Source: Frigoriglobus tundricola (GTDB lineage: Bacteria; Planctomycetota; Planctomycetia; Gemmatales; Gemmataceae). From it: 64,000 bases of DNA. Positions 8,619 through 16,956 of the stretch are shown here, piece after piece. The notes under the pieces are model-generated. The model saw only the letters and a program-made list of their open reading frames with translations, ran no database searches and was not told where the DNA came from. Both the position numbers and the translations under genes were made by a program. How positions within the stretch are numbered: position 1 is the first letter of the stretch; every line of letters starts with the position of its first letter. The stretch is taken from assembly GCF_013128195.2 (NCBI RefSeq), contig NZ_CP053452.2, positions 5,208,001-5,272,000 on the forward strand, in the 5' to 3' direction.

Positions 8619-8876
8619 TCAGTGTGCCTTCTGGAGTTCCCTGAGCCGCAGCCGTGCGACCCCGGTGGCTGACCCGTCCGAGTCGATCCCGACCCACCGC
8701 TGGCCGGCGATCAACCTGTTGTACTGCGGCGTCACGACCATCGGCTGGAGCAACCCGAGCCGCGTGACGCTGTCTACGAGGTCCGCGACCTGCGACTCCG
8801 ACACGGGCTGGCGAAGGTGGCCGACCTCGATCCTACCGGCGACTCGCGAGGTGCCAGCCCCGAGGGGTTGCGGCGA
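8619..8876 (-). pseudogene. ParB-like N-terminal fragment
   Basis: The minus-strand frame reads IEVGHLRQPVSESQVADLV, then DSVTRLGLLQPMVVTPQYN and RLIAGQRW. This follows the ParB/Srx N-terminal pattern (R-x-P-V at start, V-x-x-L-x-x-S-I-x-x-x-GLLQP, then LIAG-x-RR). After LIAGQRW the match ends within 25 residues at a stop (8619), and no ATG precedes the match; GTG 8804 would begin in the middle of the domain. It is best read as the remnant of a ParB-like gene, though a short functional protein is not excluded. Confidence 0.4.
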
Positions 8877-9326
8877 CGGCCCGACCGATTCGCGGCAGCG
8901 CGTGTATCCCCTCGCCTTCGCGCCACCATGAATGCGACCGCCCTAAAAAACAGGCGGGATTGCGAATTATTACCGACAGCGTCCGTGGCGATTGGGATGG
9001 GTGTGGGAAGCCTCCTATTAGATGACCTGTTCGTTCTGTTTGACGCTCGCATAATTATTATCAATTGCGAAATCGGATTGCCTTCGCCGCTCTTAACATC
9101 CCTACCCAGGCTTCTTCGCCTTCCTCCCTCGCTGTTTCTTTTTTCGTGCCAACCACAGCCCGCCCACAGCCGGTGCCGGCTGAAGATTTTCGGCCGCGAC
9201 GAGTCCGAAAAAATCGCCCGACCTCCCAGAGGGCCGCGCCAGGGGGCGCGGCCACCGGAGCGACGGGTCTACCGATTTAAGAGGCACGAAGGGAGGTCGG
9301 GGGCGAGTGCGGTTGTTGTGCCGCGT

Positions 9327-9638
9327 TCAACCTCCGCGATTCTGGCACACCTCCGGTTCACGAAGTCCCTGGCGCAAGGCGTCGGCGAGGTGCCGGCGGG
9401 CCTCGCGAAGTCCGGCCGGCATATCGCGCGACTCGTCCTCCAGGCAGTACGACAGGACGTACACGTCGATGCCGTAGACGGTTTTGAACCGCGAGAGCAG
9501 GGACGAGGACGGGTCCGCGCGGCCTCGCTCCACGTTCGACAGGTGGACGGCACTGACCCCCAGCGCCGCCGCAGCCGCACGCTGTGTCATGCCCAAGCGC
9601 TCGCGGACGTACCGAGCGGTGTCACCAATCTGGTTCAT
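9327..9638 (-). CDS. XRE-family HTH regulator
   Basis: 103 residues from ATG 9638. MTQRAAAAALGVSAVHLSNVERGRADPSSSLLSRFKTVYGIDVYVL is a standard Cro/CI-type helix-turn-helix. It is divergent from the helicase operon that begins at 9850, with about 210 bases between them. This is the usual layout for an autoregulated controller of a restriction-type or defence cassette, so it likely represses the operon and itself. Confidence 0.85.
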   Translation of the reverse strand: MNQIGDTARYVRERLGMTQRAAAAALGVSAVHLSNVERGRADPSSSLLSRFKTVYGIDVYVLSYCLEDESRDMPAGLREARRHLADALRQGLREPEVCQNRGG

Positions 9639-9849
9639 CGACCTTCCGATCCGGGCGGACTTCACTCCGCATCTTAAAGCTGTAGTTTATCACCTGCAAC
9701 GCAGATGACGATTACGCAGACGGTGCTACGGGGTTTGCGGTCCAGCATCCCGTCGTCTACCCTGGCCAAAGTTTTTAACTGTCCGCGTGCGGTGACTAAC
9801 GGACACCCTTGGGGCATCGATCACGTCGCCACCTTCGGGGAGCCAACCG

Positions 9850-12800
9850 ATGGCTAGAGGCAACGTCGTTGAGTGGGACGGAGCGAGCGGCAGCATCGGC
9901 GAGCGGGCCACCGCCGACCGCGTTCGGTTCGCCTCCCAATCCTTGCAAGTCCTCCTCCCTGGCGACGTGCATGTCGGGCTTGAGGTCGAGTTCGACCGGG
10001 TTGACGAGACGGGCAAACCTCCAACGGCCCGAAACGTCCGGCGACCCAGTGACCAGCCAAACCCGTTGAAGCCCGCTCTTAGTGGCCACGGATTTGATGT
10101 CGGTCTCTCCGGTCAGATCTCTCCCGGTGACATCGTCGCCGGCCTGGAGCCGGACGAACACGTCGAAATCACCAAGGTGACTCCCTTCGGCCCGCGCACA
10201 CTGGTCGAGGGTGTGGGAGTGACCACCCGTCGCGTCGTCCGTCGTCCGCTCGGGCCGGACGAACTCGGACGGGTGCAACGGGTCCGGGGCAGCGACCACA
10301 CCTACGACGGCGACCCCCGCGCTTTCCTGCTCGGCGTCGAGGCCCATCGGATCAAGACCGCGTACCAGTTCGACCCGCTGTTCGCGGTGAACTCGTCGGC
10401 TGTGGACGTGTTGCCGCACCAAGTCGAGGCCGTGTACCGCTACCTTCTCCCGCTGCCCCGCATCCGGTTTTTGCTCGCCGACGACACCGGAGCCGGGAAG
10501 ACGATCATGGCGGGCTTAATCCTCAAGGAACTTTTGTTTCGCGGCACCATCAGCAAGGTGCTGATCGTCGTCCCCGGTGGCCTCACCCGCCAGTGGGTAG
10601 ACGAGATGGCCGAGAAGTTCGGACTCAACTTCCGGCTGATTAACCGCGTCAGCTTCGAGGCCGAACCCGCCCAGTTCGCGCGCTCCGACGACGGCCTGTT
10701 CGTCACCAGTATCGACTTCATCGCCCGCCACGACGGGTGCCTGAACGCGGCCAGGGAGACGCAGTGGGACATGGTGATCGTGGACGAAGCGCATAAGCTC
10801 TCGGCCTACGAGTACGGCATCAAGGTGGATCGCTCGGAGCGGTATCAGGCGGTCGAGGCTCTGGCACCTCGCACCGATCACCTGTTGTTCCTCACGGCCA
10901 CGCCGCACCGGGGCCGGCGCGATACGTTCCGCCGGCTGTTGATGTTGCTGGACGAAGACCTGTTCCAAGAAGACGAACTGGTCACCCAACGGATCAATCG
11001 GTCGGCACCGGCTCAGGAGGGCGAGGCGTTCGAGAGCGAAGCCGCCATCGCACGGGCGAGGAACAGGTTCTTCCTGCGGCGACTCAAGGAGGAGATGGTC
11101 GGTTGGGACTCGCAACCGCTGTTCCGGCCCCGGTACGCCAAGACGGTGGGGTACGAACTCACGCCCGAGGAACTCGACCTGTACACCGCCGTGACGCAGT
11201 ACGTCCGGTCGCGACGGAAGGAAGCCAAGGCCAAGAAGAACCGCAACGTCGAACTGATCCTGATGGTCATGCAGCGACGGTTGGCGTCCTCGATCTACGC
11301 GATCACCTGCACCCTCCGCAACCGACTCGGAGCGTTGGACGAGGTGATCCGCATCCTGCGTGACCCGACCCCTTCCGCCGCCGAAAAGAAGCGGTTGCTC
11401 AAGGGCGACACCGACGACGTTCCGGGCAGCTACACCGAATATGAGGATCTGGACGAGCGCCAGCGGGACGCCGTCGAGCGAAAGGTGTTCCGACAGGTGT
11501 TGAGCGACGACCCCGAACAGGTCGAGAAGGAGCGGGGCGAAGTCGCCGAACTGCTCCGCATGGCCGAGGCTCTCAACAAGGCCAACCACAAGGAAGCGAA
11601 GTTCGCGGAACTCCTGAAGGTGTTGGACTCGTCCGACGTGATCCGCCGTGAGAACGAGAAGCTCGTCATCTTCACGGAACACAAGGACACGATGAACAAC
11701 CTGACCGAGCGACTCGTCCAACGCGGGTACACGGTCGCCAACATCCACGGCGGTATGGACGTAGACGCGCGCAAGGAGGCCCAGCGGATTTTCCGCACCG
11801 AGAAGAAGATCCTCGTCTGCACCGACGCGGCCGGCGAAGGGATCAACCTCCAGTTCTGTCGGTTCCTTTTGAACTGGGACATTCCGTGGAATCCGAACCG
11901 TCTTGAGCAGCGCATGGGCCGCGTCCACCGCTACGGCCAGACCGAGGTCGTGCAGGTGTTCAACCTCGTCGCCAGCAACACCCGCGAGGGGGCGGTCCTC
12001 GAACGCATCCTCTCGAAGCTCGACATCATGCGGGAGCAGTTGGGCGACGACCGCGTTTACGACGTAGTCGATGAACTGCTCGAACAGGTGCCGCTGCTGT
12101 CGCTGATCGAGAAGTCCATCGACGCGCCGAGCAAGGACACCGCCGACGAGGTCGCGAACGAGGCCGAGCGGCTGATGACCGACCCGGCGTTGAAGGCGAA
12201 GGCCGAGGAACTCGTCAGCCTCCAGAAGAAGAAGTCGCTGGCCAGCAAGCTGAACCTCGCCGACGCTCGCCGGCTGCGGGACGCCTCAGACGAGCGGCGG
12301 CTCCAGCCGTTGTTCATGCAGAATTTCTTCCTGGCTGCCTACCGCGAGGCCGGCGGCACCGTCCGCGCCGACGACCACTTCCCGGTGTACCACGTCGGCA
12401 CGGTGCCGTCGGCGGTCCTCGATGTCGCCCGCTCCGTGCGCTTGCCCGTCCGGGACAAGTACGACACGCCGTTCGTGTTCGACAAGACCCTCGTCTCTGT
12501 CGCCAGCAAGACCCGCGTCCCGGAACACACCAAGCTGCTCGGGTCCGGTCACCCACTGTTCGAGGCGTTGACCGAGTGGGCCATCCGCAAGGCCCGCGAC
12601 AGCTTCGCGCGGGGGGCCACCCTGTGCGACCCGAACATCGCGACCCCGCAGAAACTGTGGCTGGTCCGTTCGGCTATCGAGGACGGCCGGCAGGAGGCCC
12701 GCAAGCGGCTCGCTCACCAGCAAATGAGCGTCGTCCTGGCCGACCACCACGGCCTGCGATCTGTCTCGCCGGCCACGCTGCTCAACTTCACGGTCCCGGA

Positions 12801-13617
12801 CGGCCAGACGCCGAAGCCCGCCCTGGCCGACCGCTCCTCGGAAGAAATTCAGATGTGGGCGTTCGACGCGGTAACCGACCCGCAGTTGAAACAGGTCGAG
12901 GCCCACCGCCGCGCCGAGTGCGACCTGCGGCGGCAGTACCTCGACACGACGTTCACCGACCTGATCTCCGAACTCTCCATGAAAGTCGAGGGACTGCAAG
13001 CCGCGAGCCTATTCGGGAACGACGACCCGGAAGAACGGGACAAGCTCGAAAAGCGGCTCCGCGAACTGAAGATCCGCAAGCAGCGGCGGCTCGAAGAACT
13101 GGAACTCATGTTGCGGCTGACGGCCAACCTGCCGGACGTGGTCACGTCCGCGCTGGTGGTCCCGTCGCCGGTGGCGACGATGGACCCCGTCGAGCCGCCG
13201 GCGACCGGCGGCGGGTTCCCGATGCGGCGGGACGACGAAGTCGAGCGGATCGCGATGGAAGTGGTTATGAAGTACGAGCGGGCCAGGGGCTGGACCCCGT
13301 TCGACGTGTCGCAGGACGGCGAACACTACGACATCCGCAGCGAAGGCCCGGAGGCGGCGAAGCGGTTCATCGAGGTCAAAGGGCGTGCGCAAACCGGCGG
13401 CGTGGTGCTGACCGCCCCCGAGGTAGACAAGCTGCGTCAACTCGGCGACCGGGCCTTCCTGTACATCGTCACCTTCTGCAAAGGCGAGCGGCCGAAGTTG
13501 CGGATCATCCAAGACCCGATGGCCAACCTCCACCCCGCGATGTTGTACCGGCAGGTACAGTATTTCGTGGACGAGTCGGACTGGAAAAAGCACGGCGAGG
13601 ATCACGACTGTCAGTGA
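9850..13617 (+). CDS. SNF2-family helicase with N-terminal cold-shock-like domain and C-terminal DUF3883-like nuclease domain
   Basis: 1255 residues. Residues 1-70 (GNVVEWDGASGSI ... VLLPGDVHVG ... FDRVDETGKPPTARNVRR) follow the cold-shock OB-fold pattern and match the start of the next gene. The SF2/SNF2 motor shows LADDTGAGKT (about 210-219), DEAH (about 311), FLTATPHRG, then VIFTEHK, IHGG, TDAAGEGINLQ and RMGRVHRYGQ in the C-terminal lobe (about 600-760). Near 1130-1240 a DUF3883/PD-(D/E)xK-like end is seen: YDIRSEG ... RFIEVKGRA. It is therefore a candidate translocating nuclease. It is first in an operon with a methylase (85-base gap) and a DUF499 ATPase, a gene set I associate with restriction-like phage defence. 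DISARM's DrmA/DrmB are absent. Confidence 0.85.
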   Translation: MARGNVVEWDGASGSIGERATADRVRFASQSLQVLLPGDVHVGLEVEFDRVDETGKPPTARNVRRPSDQPNPLKPALSGHGFDVGLSGQISPGDIVAGLEPDEHVEITKVTPFGPRTLVEGVGVTTRRVVRRPLGPDELGRVQRVRGSDHTYDGDPRAFLLGVEAHRIKTAYQFDPLFAVNSSAVDVLPHQVEAVYRYLLPLPRIRFLLADDTGAGKTIMAGLILKELLFRGTISKVLIVVPGGLTRQWVDEMAEKFGLNFRLINRVSFEAEPAQFARSDDGLFVTSIDFIARHDGCLNAARETQWDMVIVDEAHKLSAYEYGIKVDRSERYQAVEALAPRTDHLLFLTATPHRGRRDTFRRLLMLLDEDLFQEDELVTQRINRSAPAQEGEAFESEAAIARARNRFFLRRLKEEMVGWDSQPLFRPRYAKTVGYELTPEELDLYTAVTQYVRSRRKEAKAKKNRNVELILMVMQRRLASSIYAITCTLRNRLGALDEVIRILRDPTPSAAEKKRLLKGDTDDVPGSYTEYEDLDERQRDAVERKVFRQVLSDDPEQVEKERGEVAELLRMAEALNKANHKEAKFAELLKVLDSSDVIRRENEKLVIFTEHKDTMNNLTERLVQRGYTVANIHGGMDVDARKEAQRIFRTEKKILVCTDAAGEGINLQFCRFLLNWDIPWNPNRLEQRMGRVHRYGQTEVVQVFNLVASNTREGAVLERILSKLDIMREQLGDDRVYDVVDELLEQVPLLSLIEKSIDAPSKDTADEVANEAERLMTDPALKAKAEELVSLQKKKSLASKLNLADARRLRDASDERRLQPLFMQNFFLAAYREAGGTVRADDHFPVYHVGTVPSAVLDVARSVRLPVRDKYDTPFVFDKTLVSVASKTRVPEHTKLLGSGHPLFEALTEWAIRKARDSFARGATLCDPNIATPQKLWLVRSAIEDGRQEARKRLAHQQMSVVLADHHGLRSVSPATLLNFTVPDGQTPKPALADRSSEEIQMWAFDAVTDPQLKQVEAHRRAECDLRRQYLDTTFTDLISELSMKVEGLQAASLFGNDDPEERDKLEKRLRELKIRKQRRLEELELMLRLTANLPDVVTSALVVPSPVATMDPVEPPATGGGFPMRRDDEVERIAMEVVMKYERARGWTPFDVSQDGEHYDIRSEGPEAAKRFIEVKGRAQTGGVVLTAPEVDKLRQLGDRAFLYIVTFCKGERPKLRIIQDPMANLHPAMLYRQVQYFVDESDWKKHGEDHDCQ

Positions 13618-13702
13618 CCACGCCGGCCACGTCCGATGAGTCCGGAAACGCGGTCGGGTGTGTACCCACAGCGGCGTAAAGGCAACTTCGAGGGACCGAC
13701 CG

Positions 13703-16700
13703 ATGGGCAAGGGTAAAGTCAGCAAGTGGGACGGCGCGAGCGGCCTCATCCGCGAGGAGGCGACCGGCGACCAACTCACGTTCACCGCCCAGTCGCTGCA
13801 CGTCCTGCTCCCCGGCGACGTGAAGGTCGGCACCGCCGTGGATTACGACCGCGTCGATGAGACGGGCAAGCCGTCGGCCGCACGCAACGTTCGCCGTCCG
13901 GGTGACCAGTCGCTTCCGCAGAAGCCCGCCGCTGTCGGACACGGGAGAGTGGTGCCGCGTCTGATCGAAGTCGCCCTGCCGATCCGCGAGATTTCGGCCG
14001 AGAGTGTCCGCGACAAGAGCCTGCGGCACGGCCACATCTCCACCCTGCACCTGTGGTTCGCCCGCCGGCCGTTGGCCGCGTCTCGGGCCGTGGTGTTCGC
14101 GTCCCTCGTCCCCGACCCCGATCACCCGGACTGCCCCCTCGCATTTCGTGAGGCGGTCGAGCGGCACCTGAAAACCCACGTTCCCGATGTGCTGAAGTCG
14201 TACCGTCGAGGGAAGGTCGTTCACATGGACCCCGACCCGTACCGGCCTTACGAAGGGCTGCCGGACACGCTCCGCAACCGGCTGATGATGTTCGTCGCCA
14301 AGTGGTCGCCGGAATGGGTGGCATTCGATCAGGGCAAGAGCGACAAGGAGCCGAAGTCCGAGAACCTTCTGGATGATCGCTCACTCGTGAAGTGGGAAAC
14401 GAGTGGACCGACGAGCAAGGTCGGCAGCAAGGAACTCCCGAACGAGGCGGGCCGGAAGATCCTGTGGATCGCCCGCGAACTCACGCGCATCGGCAACGGT
14501 GGCCAGATTCCGACCGTACTGGACCCGTTCTCGGGCGGTGGGGCGATCCCGTTGGAGGCCGGACGAGTTGGCGCTCAACCCTTCGCCAACGACTACAACC
14601 CGGTCGCCTACCTGATCCTCCGTGCGACCTGCGAGTTCCCGCAGAAGTACGGAAAACCGGGGCAGCGAGCCAAGACCGTCGCCAGCGGCAAGCCGCGCCT
14701 GTTCGGTGACGGCGAGATGGAGACGGTGCCGAACGTCCTCGCCCACGACGTGGAACACTACGCTCGGGAGATCCTGCGTCGGGCGAGGGAAAAGATCGGC
14801 CACCTGTTCCCGGTGGGCAAAGACAAGCATCCCGTGATCGGGTACTTGTGGGCGAGGACGATCCCCTGTGCGAACTGCCAGAAACGATTCCCCCTGATCC
14901 GGAGCCTGTACGTCTGCAACACCCGGAGTCGCAAGATCGCCTTGCAGTTGGTGAAGCAAGGGGACGTGATCAACATCGGGCTGCGTCGGGGTAAGGAGAT
15001 CACCACCACGGACGGGACGATGATTTCCGAAGGGCGGGGGAACGCCCGTTGCCCGCACTGTACTCAAGTGAACAGTGCAGCCAAGGACATCAAGCCACGG
15101 ACCCTCAGCGGAAAAATGTCCGAGCAGCTTCTGGTGGTGATCACGGACACGCCCGAGGGCCGAGGCTACCGATTGGCAGAGCCGGCCGACCTCGCAGCGA
15201 TTGCTGCCGCTGACGATCTGGCGAAGACGGCAGAACGGCCGAGCGAGCCGATGCCGGTGGAATACAGTCAAGCGTTCCCCGTCATTACCTGGGGTTTCAC
15301 CACCTGGGGGTCGTTGTTCACCAACCGCCAACTGGTCAGCATGCAAACACTCGCGGAGTGCGCCCGCCAAGTTCTAGGGGAAGTGAAGAAGGCGGTCGAT
15401 GCCGACTATTACCTCGCTCTCGCGACGTACCTCGGGCTGTGGTTCGGGCGGGCTTCGCAGCGCGGCAACAACCAAGCAACGTGGCAATCGGACGCCGAGA
15501 AGTTTGCCCACCCCTTCAGCATGCAACGCATCTCGCTCGCGTGGGATTTTGCGGAGGTGAACCCCTTCAACGATGCGTCCGGCGGGGCGGCGGGGAACAT
15601 CGAGTGGATCACCAAAGTCATTGAGCAGGAATCGAACGCCAACTCCCGTCCGGCAACGGTGAGCCGGGGCGACAGCACGTCCCTCTCGCTCAAGAGCGGC
15701 AGCATCGACGCCGTGGTAACTGATCCGCCGTACTTCGACGCCATCGCCTACGCCGACTTGTCGGACATGTTTTACATCTGGCAGAAGCGAGTCATCGGAG
15801 ACGACTTCCCCGAGAACTACGCGACCCCGCTGACGCCGAAAGTCGCTGAGGCGACCGCACTCAAGCACCGCTTCAAGGGGAGCATCGAAGACGCCGAAAA
15901 GCACTTTACCAGCAAGCTCTCGACCTGCCTCGGGGAGGCGAGGCGGATTTGTAAAGCCGATGGCGTCGTGAGCATCATGTTCGCCCACCAGTCCACAGAG
16001 GCGTGGACGGCCCTGATCCACTCCTTGTTCAACGCCGGACTGAACATCACGGCCACGTTCCCCATCGACACGGAGCGGAAGGCACGCTCCCGTGGCATGA
16101 GCAGTTCGGCACTGGCGTCATCCATCACCGTGGCCTGCCGCGCGAGATTGGCCGGCAGCCTCGGCTCGTACAAGGAAGTGCGGCGGGATATCGAGCGGGT
16201 CGTCAAAGAGAGCGTCCACCGCTTCTGGAACTACGGCTTCCGGGGGGCGGATCTAATCGTCGCGTGCTACGGGCCGGCAGTCGGCGAGTTCGGCCGGTAC
16301 GAGCGGGTCGAACGCGGCGACGGCACCCCGGTTAACGTCCCCGAACTCCTCCAACTGGTTCGCGAGGCAGCACTAAAGGCCATCGCCGGTGAGTTCACCG
16401 GCGACGAATTGTCCCGGCTGTACTTCGTGTGGGCCAACCTATACGGGGTGTCCGAGCAGCCGTGGGACGACGTGCGGACGGTCGTCCAGATCGGCGGCGA
16501 GAGCGAGAACGCGATGGACGTGGCCACCGGCCGGGGGCTGTTCGTGGTGGATGCGACGAACTCCCGGTTGGCCGTCCTCGCCGACCGTCACGAGCGTCCT
16601 CACTTAGGGGCCGACAAAATCGACCCCCTCATCGACCAGTTGCACCGGGCCATGTTGTTCTGGAAGAACGAGGACCGCACCAAACTGGTTCATTACCTGC

Positions 16701-16897
16701 ACGGCCACGAACTGGGCGACCACTCCGGGTTCTGGCGACTCGCCCAGGCTCTGTTCGAGGTGCTGCCCCACGACATCGAGGACTGGAAGCTGGTGAGCGC
16801 CCTCCTCGGCGAGCGAACCACCCTCCGAACGGAAATCAAGCGGCGTGAAGCGGCCTTATCCGGAGGAGCCGGACTCTTTGACGGTCAGGACGAGTAG
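13703..16897 (+). CDS. DUF1156-type adenine-specific DNA methyltransferase with N-terminal cold-shock-like domain
   Basis: 1064 residues from ATG 13703 (an in-frame start at 13658 adds 15). Residues 1-70 (GKVSKWDGASGLI ... VLLPGDVKVG ... YDRVDETGKPSAARNVRR) repeat the N-terminal domain of the preceding helicase. DUF1156 follows (RLIEVALPIREISAES ... HISTLHLWFARRPLAASRAV). SAM-binding motif I is LDPFSGGGAIPLEA (about 272), with NDYNPVAYLIL after it. Catalytic motif IV is DPPY (about 674). Cys pairs CANC (about 392) and CPHC (about 451) make a Zn ribbon. It should methylate adenine-N6 to protect self DNA in a restriction-like system. The DUF499 gene follows 59 bases later. Confidence 0.88.
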   Translation: MGKGKVSKWDGASGLIREEATGDQLTFTAQSLHVLLPGDVKVGTAVDYDRVDETGKPSAARNVRRPGDQSLPQKPAAVGHGRVVPRLIEVALPIREISAESVRDKSLRHGHISTLHLWFARRPLAASRAVVFASLVPDPDHPDCPLAFREAVERHLKTHVPDVLKSYRRGKVVHMDPDPYRPYEGLPDTLRNRLMMFVAKWSPEWVAFDQGKSDKEPKSENLLDDRSLVKWETSGPTSKVGSKELPNEAGRKILWIARELTRIGNGGQIPTVLDPFSGGGAIPLEAGRVGAQPFANDYNPVAYLILRATCEFPQKYGKPGQRAKTVASGKPRLFGDGEMETVPNVLAHDVEHYAREILRRAREKIGHLFPVGKDKHPVIGYLWARTIPCANCQKRFPLIRSLYVCNTRSRKIALQLVKQGDVINIGLRRGKEITTTDGTMISEGRGNARCPHCTQVNSAAKDIKPRTLSGKMSEQLLVVITDTPEGRGYRLAEPADLAAIAAADDLAKTAERPSEPMPVEYSQAFPVITWGFTTWGSLFTNRQLVSMQTLAECARQVLGEVKKAVDADYYLALATYLGLWFGRASQRGNNQATWQSDAEKFAHPFSMQRISLAWDFAEVNPFNDASGGAAGNIEWITKVIEQESNANSRPATVSRGDSTSLSLKSGSIDAVVTDPPYFDAIAYADLSDMFYIWQKRVIGDDFPENYATPLTPKVAEATALKHRFKGSIEDAEKHFTSKLSTCLGEARRICKADGVVSIMFAHQSTEAWTALIHSLFNAGLNITATFPIDTERKARSRGMSSSALASSITVACRARLAGSLGSYKEVRRDIERVVKESVHRFWNYGFRGADLIVACYGPAVGEFGRYERVERGDGTPVNVPELLQLVREAALKAIAGEFTGDELSRLYFVWANLYGVSEQPWDDVRTVVQIGGESENAMDVATGRGLFVVDATNSRLAVLADRHERPHLGADKIDPLIDQLHRAMLFWKNEDRTKLVHYLHGHELGDHSGFWRLAQALFEVLPHDIEDWKLVSALLGERTTLRTEIKRREAALSGGAGLFDGQDE

Positions 16898-16956
16898 GCG
16901 TATCGCCGACCGGATTTCTCGACAAACCTTCCAAGGACTGACAAGAGTAAAACAAA

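Noticed and set aside
9102-9287. 61-codon minus-strand frame ending ARKKKQRGRKAKKPG
   Set aside because: Basic tail is striking but there is no start signal, no homologous motif, and it overlaps GC-rich palindromes; not enough to call a gene.
10516-11928. 470-codon minus-strand frame opposite the helicase
   Set aside because: Shadow of the helicase; no motif, while the helicase frame has all SF2 motifs.
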